The notes beneath the pieces are model-generated. The model saw only the letters and a list, made by a program, of their open reading frames with translations. It did no database searches and was not told where the DNA came from. Of a stretch of 64,000 nucleotides of DNA, positions 10,850-22,630 are shown in pieces. A program made the translations under genes and the position numbers. The DNA lies in assembly GCA_033032175.1 (NCBI GenBank), contig CM065322.1:14694001-14758000 (forward strand), read 5' to 3'. Each line of letters begins with the position of its first letter. The first letter of the stretch is position 1. This DNA is from Saturnia japonica (lineage: Eukaryota > Arthropoda > Insecta > Lepidoptera > Saturniidae).

Positions 10850-11748
10850 TTTTATATTAGATCAAAACTACTTCAACAGGGACGATAAAAAAATAATATT
10901 GTTTAATTATAATAAATACTCGAAAATGATTCGTCCCGTCTCGTGTGTGAGATCGTCGACAATTAATCAGCAAGTAAAAAAAAAAACAAATAGTACGAGG
11001 CACGAGAACACGATCGTAACAAAACACTGAACGGTTACTGATAATATCGACGTCACGTTTTCAAGTAAATCAGCCGGGGCTATTCATGGTTTAACCCTAA
11101 ATCGCCGTTCAACCCCTAAATAAAGGCCTTATTGTCCCTAACCCCCATTAAGTGAAGGGTGATTCTCAGAATGGACCACCAACGTCGACCATTGATCTAA
11201 TTCCCATTTCTGGTCACTGTTTTATTATCGTTTTTTCTTTGTTATTGCTCCACTTGTGTTTATATTTTACGAGTGTTATTGTGTGGTTGAATAATTATAT
11301 AATTTGTTGTAGCTGCCATCTATAGAAAGAAATCTTATTGAAGGTTGACTTTTGAAAATGGTTGGTTAATGCTTCTTCGATGTTATTATTCGCCTGGTGT
11401 GAGTTAAAGACTTTTTTTCGGCTAAGGGACGGCGTAAATTATCACACCATGTGATCACATAACAAACTGACACTACTTTTTATATTTATTGAACGATGTC
11501 GTCACGTTTTCTGATTTGCGTACACTCGCAGACAAAAATGTTCAATAAATAAACAGTTATTTGTATTTTATGCCAACGTTCACTACACCAATGTTATTAA
11601 ATAATTTACTTGAATTTTTATACATACCGTCAACTCGTAGGTTAGATATTTTCCTGTGTTGACTCTTTAGCCACATTAATATACCTGATTATTTTGATAA
11701 TTCCCATTTAAGGTGACTTTTATAGACCATTTTATATGTATCAAAAAA

Positions 11749-12092
11749 GATCGCTCAATGGTCAAAATTCGACCATCTACTTTATGATTTATATTTTTGC
11801 GTAAACTATATATGTATATATGTACTTATATTATGTTTACGTAAACAATAAATATTGTATAATTTCTGTCACATTTCACTGAGTGTCAATGTCTATGTTT
11901 TGAGGGGTCTACGTTCAATGGCACTAGGCTAGGCACTACTCATTCGTAGTATTTTTAATTTAATTGAATGTAACACATATTAAATCTAAAATTAGCTTTC
12001 TCCACTCCTTCTCCATATAAACTTTAACCATGCCAAATCAAACAGTCCTCCGTGCACACAGTGTCCAAAGTTTTCTCCTCACGTTGTATAGA
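11749..12092 (-). mobile_element. Helitron-like H1, duplicate of 8351-8694
   Basis: Duplicate copy with the same degraded 3' end and the same AT-rich insert. Confidence 0.7.
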
Positions 12093-13202
12093 TTTGACAA
12101 ATATAATAAGGTACATGAACGAACATAAACATATTACAACTAATATAACTACAAGATCCACAATGTAACATTTTCATTTCTGGTCAGTAAAATTGCCAGC
12201 AATTTACATCACTTCCATTGGTACTCGTCAACAAAAGTAATCGGCATGGAAATCGTGTTGTTCATGAATTGTTAAGTTTTAATCCATCGTTTAAGGAATC
12301 AGGAAAGACATCGCATAAAACAAATGAAATCTATTTAGAAAATCGCCGAGGAAACAAATCGTTCCGACACATCCCTTTGCGTATTCCACTCAATCAATCT
12401 TCCCGTAAAGCGTTGTCCCGAGGGTCCTCTGAACGTTCAATTTGAACTATCAACGTCAGTGTCAATACGGATTAGGGTCTCGTTTCGCACGAATAGTCGG
12501 GGAACCGAAACCTTCTCGGCCCTTACTGATTGCTTGTTACGCGTCTGCTTCTGACTGAATTGTTTTGATTTCATGATTTATGACAATATTCTCTATCAAT
12601 GCTGTATTTTACGAGTTTAATGGAAGGAAATATTATATTTACCCAACTGCTTTATTGTTTTTTGTTTCGCAATAAATTAAGAAGACGTTTTTTGTTTAAG
12701 TTCTTTTGCCCAACTACATTACATAAATATTTCCTTCAATTTTTTTTCTACAGTACGACAATATTTATTCCACCTGGTTGTAAGTACGACATAACTCATC
12801 ATAATGCGTTTTATCATCGAAGAGAAAGTGACAAGTTCTTACATAAGTTAAAAAACAATTCAGTGATACCAGCGAGAATTTAAACGTGTCCTTTCTACAT
12901 CGGGCCTGCTCTTTACCACTTCAATAAATATCTAAAAATTCGTATAGGATAATGAAACAGTAGATCATCTTAAATCGATAACTATGGCAAATTGAGTCAC
13001 AGCGTCAATAAACAAGTATCCAAACAAGAATTTCTCAAAAGGATTTGGAATTTTTAAAGTTTACTGATAGGTAACTGTTGAATCAATCTACCGTTAATTT
13101 TATTACTAAAAACTAACTAACCTATATTATTGAATTCTGTTTATGAAGATTGTATAATATTTCCAATTCAGAATTCCTCATTACTCACAGCAACAAAAGT
13201 TT

Positions 13203-14085
13203 AAGTGGCGTCGTCTCGGCAGCTAGCCAATTAGTAAGGATTATGTTGTTCTCAAAACGTTGATATTTTTACTCGTACCTAAATTCGTAGTTGCCCCCGA
13301 GACAGAAATAGAATTACCGCCGTGATCCATAAATCGCAAGGGACTCGACCCCGAAACTTGTCACACACAAACAAAACCTCCCACTTAATCCCCTTCTTTG
13401 AGAATTTTTCAATCAACCGCATACATGTGACTTCATAATTCGTTCACAGATCCACTGCATGAGAGGATAAAGATCTAACAATCAAAATTGGATTTTAAAC
13501 GTATGTGTCGTAAGTTAATAATTCAATGTAAGGTGGGCGGAAAGAAAGTGAAATGACGCGTTACAATGGTTCGGTGCAGCTATTGAAAGAAATCTGTTAG
13601 GGGCAAGTTTGAGGGCAAACACGTCTTTAACGATACATTTGACGGCTTAAGAACGCTTAGAAATTCCATTGTTGGACAGTAATCCATATAATGTATTAGT
13701 AATGAGTCAGTAAAATCTAAAAGTATGTCATTAATAACTCTGCTTCCGGGGATGGCATATATGCAATGAAAATTTTACGTACATTTTTATGACGTAAGAG
13801 CCAAAGGCTTAAACGAGCTTTAAGTATTTTCGTTCTATGCGCAGGCTAAACAATTAGTTTTGCAATTCTTTTAGCACGTTCTGGAAATACTAGTGACGAT
13901 CGTCGCTGTCATGTTGCATCGGCGTGAAAGACTCTCAGTAGTTGGATATGCACCGGCTGATTCCGAAACGATACAAAACCTAAACAGGGTCGATGTTATG
14001 GACTTGTCATCATGTGCATTGTAGTCGCAACTTAGTCAGGTGCAGATCCCTGGTTTATTACGCCTAAGTGTCACTATGGCGCTAG
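13203..14085. other. no recognisable gene; degenerate LINE debris near the end
   Basis: Sequence unlike the duplicated units. From about 13940 onward the text (GCACCGGCTGATTCCGAAACG) resembles 19023 (CACCGGCTGATTCCGGAACG) and probably belongs to the LINE whose coding tail follows at 14086. Confidence 0.45.
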
Positions 14086-14290
14086 AGCTTGTTCTACAGT
14101 TTGTATCATGGCGAGTGTTCTGAAGAGCTGCCTTCTTTCGACATCAGCTCATTTAAGCGTAACGTGAAGAGATATTTATGCAGGCTGGCATGACAGCCGT
14201 GACCTCCGATAGATTTAGATATCTCGGTGGTCGCCGTTATATTTGGATTGAGCTGTGCTTACCATCAGGGATATTACCGTCAATGTGCCG
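14086..14290 (+). pseudogene. LINE reverse-transcriptase C-terminus and 3' UTR (remnant)
   Basis: Frame 14086-14193 encodes YHGECSEEL, then PSFDISSFKRNVKRYLCRLA and a stop. A closing FKRNVKRYL block is typical of the extreme C-terminus of non-LTR retrotransposon ORF2 proteins, and YHGECSEEL is a peptide I associate with a common lepidopteran LINE. In the usual arrangement several dozen residues separate these two blocks. Here they are almost adjacent, so an in-frame internal deletion is inferred. The following sequence to 14290 resembles the repeat at 4085-4200 and is read as 3' UTR. It is too short to be functional. Confidence 0.65.
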
Positions 14291-15649
14291 AGCTATTATT
14301 AAAAAAAAAATGGTACACCTGGTCTATGTGTGTTGGGATCCAGCAAGACAGAATTGACGTGTCCTACCAATACCACCCAGCAAAGAATATATGTTACAAT
14401 TGAGGTTAGTTTATAAAATTCGTCTTGTGTTATGATTTCAATAATTTGAGGCATAGTTTTGTTGAAATTATGTGAGCAATTTGCATTCTTTCACCAAGAT
14501 CACTTATATCGAAGTGTTAGTAAGGCGTGTTTTTCTAGAAAATATAAAAAAAAAATGAATAAAATTAATATTGTATCACTCAATGTATCTTCAATTTTAT
14601 CAAGCGAGTTTTAAGCCAAAGCTTATAACAATAAAAAAATCTAGTCACTATGCGCAAAAGAGGACCTTTTCAAAAATTTTGCAAACTTATACAAATTCTT
14701 TAGAAGTTCTCTTCTATGATAAATGTCTTCTTAGGATGGATTGGTCTGTTTTAAAACATTAGACCATTTGTCAAATCAATAAATGCATCGATAGTTAAAT
14801 TACGAACACATTGACCTGTGGCCGTGCCACACGCATTGTTAGCAGATAAACATCTTGTTAGTAGGCAACTACCTACCCTCATAAACGTTTATCGTTTTCG
14901 ACAATTTCAAACCCTCTAATTATGTCGTTACGATATATATTCGATTGAGGTTTTAGATTAAATTTTATTTGTTAATGAATTGGATGTTAGTGTGTATAAA
15001 ACATTGAAAGCTGCTGTGTCCATTATAATATGTATATATTTTCGCTTTCGTTATACGTTTAAAATATAACCACCGACATTGAATGAACGTCGAGTGGTAG
15101 GTATTCAATAAAATTAAAAGTTAATGGAAGTCATAAAATGCAGATAAAAACAAGCACTTGAAATCATGACTTCGTAATATGATAATGCCATTTTAACTTT
15201 TTGACCAGTATAATAAATATATTATGTTTTTTAGGAAGGCCAAAAACAAAATGTTTTTTTATTTATTTTACTTCTCACATGGAAACATGTTAAATTAAAT
15301 TTAACGGGTCGCTCGATTAAATTTAAAAAAAATTGTTTAAGTATTGCTATTTTTTTTCTCATCTAATTATGATCTACGGTTGACATTCTAAAACTTTAAA
15401 TTTCATTTCGGTCACGTTTTTTTTTATTTGTTAAAGTACTTTACTTTAGAATTCTTTTTTACTTACAGTGGACATCTTAAGGAATGTAAATAAAGCACGG
15501 GAAATAAAGAAAAAAAATTAATATAATTATTACTACTGAAATTAAATTTACTTAATAAGCATTGCACATAAGAGCCAGTTTAGCACAATAAACATTTTAG
15601 AAATTGTAAAACAAAAAAATTACAAGATAATAAATTCGTATTAATTTAT
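14291..15649. other. no recognisable feature
   Basis: AT-rich DNA with long poly-A and poly-T runs. One 63-codon ORF shows no domain. Nothing here can be supported as a gene. Confidence 0.5.
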
Positions 15650-16033
15650 AACCGGTTCCGAAATGTACACGGGAAGCATACGTCATTTCTTAATTGATAG
15701 GCTCTATGAATTGTCAATAATAATTTTTGAAATGGTAAAAAAAAATCCATTAAAAGTTTTTATTATTATTTCTTAACCTATTTTCACGAAATTTTGTACA
15801 CGGGTAGCAGCACCATGACTGATTGGTTGTAAAATAAATAAATTTGAAAGTCGTAAAAAAGCAATAAATCTCAAACGATTTTGATGAAAACTGAACAATG
15901 GAAATGCATGTCATTGTCTCAATTGATAGACTATAATATGAATTCCAAATAATATGAGTAAAAGTAAAATTACTTGATGTAATTAACTACTACGTAATAA
16001 TAAACGCGTGCAGGCCAAGGGCACACCGTCTAG
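15650..16033 (+). mobile_element. Helitron-like family H5 with internally iterated units
   Basis: The 3' end reads AAGGGCACACCGTCTAG followed by T, a Helitron-type terminus. The interior repeats a degenerate unit (ACGGGAAGCATACGTCAT then AATTGATAGGCT and ATGAATT; later GAAATGCATGTCATT, AATTGATAGACT and ATGAATT). The same units occur at 53800-54240. The left boundary is approximate. No coding capacity. Confidence 0.5.
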
Positions 16034-18699
16034 TCTCACTATAAATCTTTTAATAGGAAAACGAGGAGTTAATAGCCAATATGTCCCAAATCTCAGTTCT
16101 AAAACCCGGCACTAGAAATTGAGCTTCCAAGGACAAGAAGCGTTATCGAATGGCGCAAACAAACCATTCGAAGTTTCGGCTCGCAAACAGCAAAGATCAC
16201 TTGAAAACGCAACATTAAAACAACAATTCGAAAATACGATTCTACATCTGTGCTGTAGTCATACGCAGCAGTAATGTTTCGGATGCAAACATAAGTTTGT
16301 GTCACTGTAAAGGGTTGATTTATACAGAGCGAGCCGACTCAGCCGATGCGTCTAATAAATCTCAATCAAGATCACAGATATGTTGTGATTGGTCGGTCGT
16401 CTGTCGGCGCCCGAATGATACCGACGATGACCGACAGTTACATAAATACAATAGATTTGCGGTTGTCATGTATTGATTATTTCCTATTCGTGTTACTCTC
16501 ACAATATATAAATTCTTTCTAATAACTCTTGACAAATAATTCTTCACAACCATATTATTGCACGACCAAATACGACCAATACGATCGAAAATAAATATTT
16601 GCTAAGCCTAAATAAGTAGCATTAACCAGTACACTCCTTGTCTGGCCAAAGATCTTCCACTTGACCGTAATAATTAGCCAGACGAGCCCTGAAAATGGTC
16701 GAATGATTTTAGCAGATATATACCTATCAGTACATAGTGTCATTTTAGGCGAGTCGTCACCAAGAAATTAGGTTGCATACAAGTAGTGTGAAACGTGTTA
16801 TCTTTGTAGGTTTAAAGAAATCTTAAGCGTTCGTTTTCGATTGTAGCTGCCAATTGCAGTATTAGGACATAATTAATTACCTTTGAAAACATGTGTCGTA
16901 TATAAATACTAAAGATGGTTTTGTAATTGTTTATGAAGAATTCGGCAAGCTCAAAGCGTTCTTACCAGCTCAGCAGAAACTTTCGTCATGCCTGTCTCAT
17001 TGTAAATTATACAAGCTGATTTTATTCGATACCCAGTACTTCATATTCGAAACCGTCGACTTGTTAGGCTTTCACGCTGAAATCTCTGATGGTATCGTGA
17101 TTCAATTTGCTTGTAGTTAAATTAATTCTAAGAGGTTTACATGTTAGGCGCATTGTGGCATGAGCGGATTATGCAAAATCTCTGGGGTAAATTTGGTTGT
17201 ACTGTCCTGAAAAGTTTAGTAACCGAAAAGTTATAACAGCTGTAAGGAAAACTAAAATGAATTTATAATTAGGAAACAACCAAATTTACAGGTACGGTAG
17301 CTAGGAAATTTTTCATGACTCATTATGTATTACTTTTAATTCATTACAATACCAATACCTTGGTTATACATCTAATAATAATCACACCTGATGGAAGAAT
17401 GGAAGAAAGAGAGGCCGAAAATAAAGTGTTTGTTAGATAATTCTTTGTTTAAAAAATTCCGTACATCTCCGTATTCCGTATGGTTTAAATTGATAACAAA
17501 ATAATTAAAATTTCGCGCGATTCTGTACTTATGAAAACGCATCTGTTTTATTGGGAGGTTGATTTTGATACGGCTGTCAGTTTTACGGCTCGTAAAGATA
17601 GTATAGGTAATTGTTAATGAAATGTCTAATATATCTGTAATATAATTTCTAAATGTTTTGATAACGTTTGGATAATATACGATGTCTTACGTACATTTGA
17701 GACCTTTAATTTTTTATGAGAATTTGCGAATGGCTTCTTTTCTTCTCTATACTCGACGCACTTTTGTTTAACTTTCATTGAGACATATTTGCAATTCTTC
17801 ACGTGGTACCTGCACATTAAAAGAATTTCATGGTTTCTCGTAATATATACTTTCATAGAACTGTACTATGAACGAACCTGGTTGTTCTTTTTAGAACATA
17901 TACGCCCATTTATAAATTGAACAATACAATAAGAATTGTGATAGCAGATGATGATAATTAGGCAAAAAATTATGTTTGAAATTGATCGTATAAATGACGA
18001 AACAGATGCAATAGGTTATCACGCTTATATCTGTAGTCACATATAAAGAAGTGAATCGAATTTTGAATACCATTATAGAAAAAGAAAAGAAAAAGGTGTT
18101 TTTGACAACAAGAGGAGACGCCATCGAACAATGAGTTATAGGTCGCGTAGAAACGATATTCAGAGCATAAATCACTATAAGTAACTTATGGTGAACCGGG
18201 CCGTATCTCTGTGTTATCAAACCGACACTTATGTTTTTCGTTTAACATTTATTTATGGGGATCAACGATACAAAGGAGAGACGAATGTTTGAAGATAAAT
18301 TTACTTTTCTAAACTATATTGGAAATTTCGGTTTCACTGGTCAGCTGTAGTGCACTTGGAATAAATAATTCTGTTTTGATTTTGTCGCCAACAAGTAATG
18401 CCGAACGGTCAGTAAGTGAGCGCTAGTGTATGGTTTGGAGTGAAACTTCTTAGGCGGTGATTCGATAATTGGACGAGAATTGAAAGTGAAATTTCAAAGA
18501 CGTGTCACGTTTAGATAAATTCTGTTACACGAAAGAGAAGAAAGATGACACGTAGAGAGAAGGAGAAATATATAGCTATACATTGTATATGCAATGCACA
18601 CTTTAGGTTATTCGCGTCTCCTTTTTTAAGAAATTTCACTCCTATCCCGCGTAGTGCTTTTTTTTAAAGGGAACGTTAAGGTGAAGGTCCTTTACTTAA
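16034..18699. other. no recognisable gene
   Basis: 2.7 kb of AT-rich sequence with only short ORFs. The longest (109 codons, minus strand, 17891-18220) is rich in F, Y and I, as AT-rich chance frames are, and has no motif that I recognise. I see no mobile-element termini. Confidence 0.5.
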
Positions 18700-18770
18700 C
18701 CCTAGTACAATCCAAAAACAACGTCGACCATCTAGAGATAAGCAATCCGTCACCGCCTGCAAGCTTAAAG
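18700..18770 (+). mobile_element. LINE-related repeat fragment
   Basis: TAGTACAATCCAAAAACAACG followed by TCGACCATC and GTCACCGCCTGCAAGC matches the order of the repeat fragments at 4718, 31018 and 59292. Confidence 0.45.
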
Positions 18771-18814
18771 ATTAACTCTCAGCTAGCCTTTTAAATATTG
18801 AATTTTTATTAGGT

Positions 18815-18970
18815 AAGTCGGAAGTGGACGCCCTCCCGAACTGCTTTATCTGCGGGCGCTGGCGTAATGGTTAATGATACGTAAGTATAATGTAATATAA
18901 AAATATTGACCCTTAGTATATCTTTAAAAAAGTCCGCGAGACTATATGCCTATCTCTTATACATAATCAT
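18815..18970 (-). repeat. interspersed repeat R2, minus-strand fragment
   Basis: On the minus strand it reads GATAAAGCAGTTCGGGAGGG at one end and contains TAAGAGATAGGCATATAG. This matches the two plus-strand copies at 60813-61045 and 63706-63920 (AAAGCAGTTCGGGAGG, TAAGAGATA). Class unknown. Confidence 0.6.
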
Positions 18971-19009
18971 AAAATTAACACGCGTGTTAAATTCCTATTA
19001 CCCCGTTTG

Positions 19010-19195
19010 ATCACTGGATGTGTACACCGGCTGATTCCGGAACGCGGAAACGCCGAAGCATATCACTATGGCGTCTATAATTTTTTTTCTCAATTAATTT
19101 TCTGCACCTTTCTTGTCTCATACTCGCAAATGACGTCTGTTACTCGGTGTCCAATTTTTCAGTACGAATTCAAGATTCTAGTGAACCGTTGAATC
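19010..19195 (+). mobile_element. LINE-like debris
   Basis: GCACCGGCTGATTCCG-like text (19020-19045) and the stretch ending CAAGATTCTAGTGAAC resemble 13945 and 32100-32120 (TACAAGATTCTGATGAAC). These recurring pieces are read as decayed non-LTR sequence. Boundaries are uncertain. Confidence 0.35.
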
Positions 19196-19557
19196 CACTT
19201 CATTTATTATATTAATTGAACTGCTATTTGTAGATACGATCTTACGTGAAAGTATACATAACATCTGCATACGACAGAGAACTGGTCCAAACGAGGGCAG
19301 ACGCTTCGGCCGTGATTAATACGCTTACTTGGCCAAGTTCACGGACGTTGTAGTATGTATGGATTTTAAGATTTATGTTACATATGCGAGTCGTCAAATT
19401 ATGGTCCTATTAATAAAAGATGATTATGCAAATCTCAAATGTATGTATGCATTTTGGTGTCGTTTTTAAGTATAATTAAAATGTAAATTTACAGTAATCA
19501 CGTCAAGTTACGAATCTCGGAATTCATCCATCATGAGAATAATGTTAAGCACATTAA

Positions 19558-19704
19558 AAGGGGCCCTAGACAAGTTGCCACGCTAATAAAATGTGAGAAA
19601 TTGACTTATCTCAAACGTTTAGACACGTGATCAGATATGTCAATTCTATACATTTTTTTTGTTTTCGTTAGCGTTAAAGAAAGGCAACTTGTCTAGGGCC
19701 CCTG
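19558..19704. mobile_element. MITE with 21-bp perfect terminal inverted repeats (hAT-like ends)
   Basis: AGGGGCCCTAGACAAGTTGC plus one more base at 19559-19579 is perfectly repeated in inverted orientation at 19683-19703. One base further out, the right end gives the hAT-like terminus CAGGGG. The inner sequence is also imperfectly palindromic (ACGCTAA, ATTGACATATCT/ATTGACTTATCT), so the whole 147 bp could fold back. I find no convincing 8-bp target duplication. Confidence 0.75.
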
Positions 19705-19759
19705 GTGTAATACCGGCCATATTGGCAAGCTTAAAGTATATCGTTTTCCGGGATCGTTC

Positions 19760-20000
19760 AGTAATCAATGGTGGTAGGGTTCTGCATCCGAATGGGTTGC
19801 GGCCACCATGCACTTAGTGATAAACCCGTGACAGTGATTTGTTTGTTGGTTTGTCGCGTTTCGGCATCAACTAGTGTACATCCAGCTGACATGATAGCGG
19901 CGATCTGCGATGGTAATTACCGTCGGTTTAGGATTGTAGGCTGCTTACTATCAGTCACTGTGTCAAGTGACTTTGCGTAAGCACAGTACAACCCTACAAC
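19760..20000 (+). mobile_element. LINE 3'-UTR-like fragment
   Basis: GATAAACCCGTGACAGTG and GGCTGCTTACTATCAG echo 4085-4200 and 14200-14290. The short ORF across it shows no domain. Assignment is tentative. Confidence 0.35.
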
Positions 20001-20330
20001 ATTGACGACTACCGAGCACGCCAACCTACTCAAATGTCTCTTGACGTTATGTTTGAAGAAAGCAGAGGATACACTGGCCGGTAGACGATTTCACTGCTTC
20101 ACAGTAAAGCAAAGGTGTGACGTAGATACCTTTCTTCTTCTTGCCTAGATGGAGGTTACCGAAAAGTTATAACTCCGAATCTCTGCGCGTTTGGTTTTGA
20201 TAAAAGGGAGAGGAGAGAATTAGGTTCCAAGAGCTCTTTAGAACACTCAGCATGATGCAGACTGTAGAACATGCATGCTAAACCTGAATAAACCTTTTGT
20301 CCATGAATACAGGCTGCATTTTTGAGATGA
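20001..20330 (+). mobile_element. decayed non-LTR retrotransposon sequence
   Basis: The stretch CTGGCCGGTAGACGATTTCA to GCTCTTTAGAACACTCAGCATG and the 4960-5060 fragment share order and wording. It looks like a decayed LINE-associated repeat. No intact frame remains. Confidence 0.4.
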
Positions 20331-21149
20331 GGCAGTAAAGGTAGGTACTTTTTCTTAATTTTTATCCAGCCTTTTTTGTAGCTCCCATATTATCCATAAT
20401 AAAAGGTTTAAGTAAGGATAAAAATAAGTTGGAGTCTTTTTTCTTGCAAAAGTTTATCGAAGCCACGATGATTTCCTACGAAATGTAAGGGAAAAGTTTT
20501 TTTTATCGATTTCTGAGAGTATTAGTACCTTATCCTCAATTGGTTCTAAAGAGTTTATTGATTCTTTTAAGAAACAGGATCGATTGACATGAAAAAAGTT
20601 TATGTATATTGCCCATTTTCTTTCTGACTGTACATTTTTTTAAATCTGCAAACGCAGGTCAAATTTTCTCAAATAGTTAAAGACATTCTCGTCAGAAAGT
20701 TTTCCTGTTGCTTCAACGGTTAAGTACCTTTAATGCCCATCTCAAAAATCCATCTTGTATAACTCAAAACAAACACTTCACAATATACTTCCATATCGGG
20801 TGTTACCGCATTCCCATATAACTAATACTCTCCCGAGTTAAAATTGATATGTTTGTTTACATCATTAACAAAGATTTACATACGTGAATGTATGTAGGGC
20901 CGTTTAGGTACGCGAGAGCTAGAATTCAAAGAATTCACCTCTTAGATTCATTAATATGGATTTATATTTTAACAATTTAACTATTTAACCGTTAATTGAA
21001 CTGGTCGATTTTAATTGGTGTTTTATTCTTAACTAACTTTTTATAGCGGCTTCGTTCGCATGAAGTTAGACATGTAATATTTATAATTTATTAGCTGATC
21101 CATGCTAATATTTGTAGTTTTGTAGACGGCAAGCAATAAGATTGAAGCG
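20331..21149. other. no recognisable feature
   Basis: AT-rich, without domain-bearing ORFs or matched repeats. Confidence 0.5.
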
Positions 21150-21462
21150 ATGATGGTTCAATAGAAACGAGTATGGACATTGATTGGCATGAGTTCGAAT
21201 CCCTGCAACGAGCATAAGCTTACAGTGAAGAAAAACATCGTGATGAAACTGTAGCATAATAGGTAGCTTTTTATAACGTCCGCCTGGCTAGCTGCCACCG
21301 TCAGTTGAAAATCTGTCGCCAAGCACCAATAGGTGTGTTCCGCCAGTTGCATTTGAGAGACACTCTTCCACTGAGCTTAACGTGCTAACATCTTGGGCCA
21401 CATCGTCACTTAAGATCAGGTGTAATTGTGGCCACAACTGTAAATTTGTAACGATAAAAAAA
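21150..21462 (+). mobile_element. SINE family C (tRNA-like), copy 1
   Basis: The B-box-like GAGTTCGAATCCCTGCAACG is followed by the family body: AGTGAAGAAAAACATCGTGA, TGAAAATCTGTCGCCAAGCA, GTGTTCCGCCAGTTGCA, ACATCGTCACTTAAGATCAG, and a tail AACGATAAAAAAA. Other copies are at 23478, 41078 and 57680, with a fragment at 25083. I recognise GGAAAACATCGTGATG-type text as common in lepidopteran genomes, from memory. The head is degraded. Confidence 0.75.
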
Positions 21463-21693
21463 GTGGCGCCTCTTAAATTACACTTTTCTGGAAATTATTT
21501 TGTCATAAAGTTTAACTGAACGATGCGCCTTTTTGTCTTTACGCCTACGCTCTGGTATCTTAGTTCCTCTCAAATTGTTTAAAATATTATAAAAAATAAA
21601 GCAGGTGACTGCACCAATCAGAAACGGAAATATTAGATAAATTATATTTAGTTTTTTTTTTTATATAAATGTAAAAAACCGAGTTTTGTTGTT

Positions 21694-21964
21694 AACTGCC
21701 TCATTAGTCTAGTGATCGTAAGCGCGACTGCTATTATTGAAGTCCTGGGTTCGATTCCTAGGCCGAGCAAAGTGTTATTGGGTTTTTGTATGAAATTTTC
21801 AGTAGCAGCTCGGAGTTTGGCTTTATGCCCGATTAATGGCAATAGGCTCGCCTCCATATTACATGAGACCTAAAAAACATACCCGGCGAACCGTGGGTGA
21901 ATATTAGTACACCTCTGCCTAACCCTTCCGGGATACAGGCGTGATGGTATGTTATGTTATGTTG
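21694..21964 (+). mobile_element. SINE family A, copy 2
   Basis: Full-length copy: CTGCCTCATTAGTCTAGTG (A box), GGGTTCGATTCC (B box), GAGCAAAGTGTTATTGGG, the body ATTAATGGCAATAGGCTCG, GGATACAGGCGTGATGG and a short ATGTT tail. TGTTGTTA occurs on both flanks and could be the target duplication, though it blends into the tail. Confidence 0.85.
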
Positions 21965-22607
21965 TTACTGAGATAATAACAGATTAAAAATATATACATT
22001 GTTTTAGCATACAACATAATGTATAACACCGGTGACAAATTTGACTGTACGTAAAAATTTACTGTCGCTTTTATCGAGAAAAATAAAACACTAAATCGGC
22101 GTTTTCTCGCAAAGCTGATTTTGTTAATTACTTAATTATCACTTTACGACAGCGATATTTTAATCAAGAATGCCATCAACAACAAATACTTCTATTAATC
22201 AAATGCGAGCTAGTCTTTGATTCTGATTGTTTCATAATTTTCCGTATTTTTTGTCGATATTTCATTTACAAGACGTTTTTGTTCACAGAGATATGGACTA
22301 TCGAGGTGATAGTGATAGATAGATAAGGTGAATAGTATATCTCACAGACTCAAAATCAATTATGGTCCGATCTGAAACCACTGCGTCAAAAAAAAAATTC
22401 AAATCTAAATTTGGTCAAAAATCAAAATGTGTCAAATTTTTTGAGGGTGATTTATAGAAGAAAGAAATAAACAAATTTCGCCCAAATATTTTCTAAAAAT
22501 TAGCCAAATTTATCATCTGTTTACCTTGTAAATTTCATTGAGCTAACTCTAGGGTATAGTAGAGTAGGGTAATTAGGACTTGGTTTACGGTAAAGAAATC
22601 AGCGGTG
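21965..22607. other. no recognisable feature
   Basis: AT-rich spacer without an ORF or repeat I can support. Confidence 0.5.
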
Positions 22608-22630
22608 TTACGCACGGGTGAAACCGTGGT
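22608..22630 (+). repeat. Helitron H3-like 3' end fragment
   Basis: GGTGAAACCGTGGTGCATAGC resembles the 3' terminus of the Helitron at 48964-49220 (minus strand CGGGTGAAACCGTGGGGTAC then AGCTAG). Only the terminal part is present and the CTAG is mutated. Confidence 0.4.

Larger units (their letters stand above)
9799..13202 (+). repeat. tandem duplication 1, right unit (3,404 bp)
   Basis: Second copy of 6402-9798. The junction reads CAACAAAAGTTT|CTATGCTCGAG; the first part matches the unit's end at 13202 and the second its start at 6402. No microhomology is needed at the junction. After 13202 the sequence diverges from the corresponding position in the left unit. Confidence 0.95.

Noticed and set aside
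12218..12445. 75-codon ORF present only in the right unit
   Set aside because: It is opened by a one-base deletion relative to the left unit (TTAACTCCATCG versus TTAATCCATCG), so it is an accident.
6366..13202. CRISPR-like or satellite array because of repeated blocks
   Set aside because: The repetition is a single 3.4-kb tandem duplication, not short spaced repeats.
21697..21770. Possible functional tRNA gene
   Set aside because: The A and B boxes are SINE heads: the same 5' sequence recurs with a long shared non-tRNA body, and a full cloverleaf with matching acceptor stem could not be drawn.
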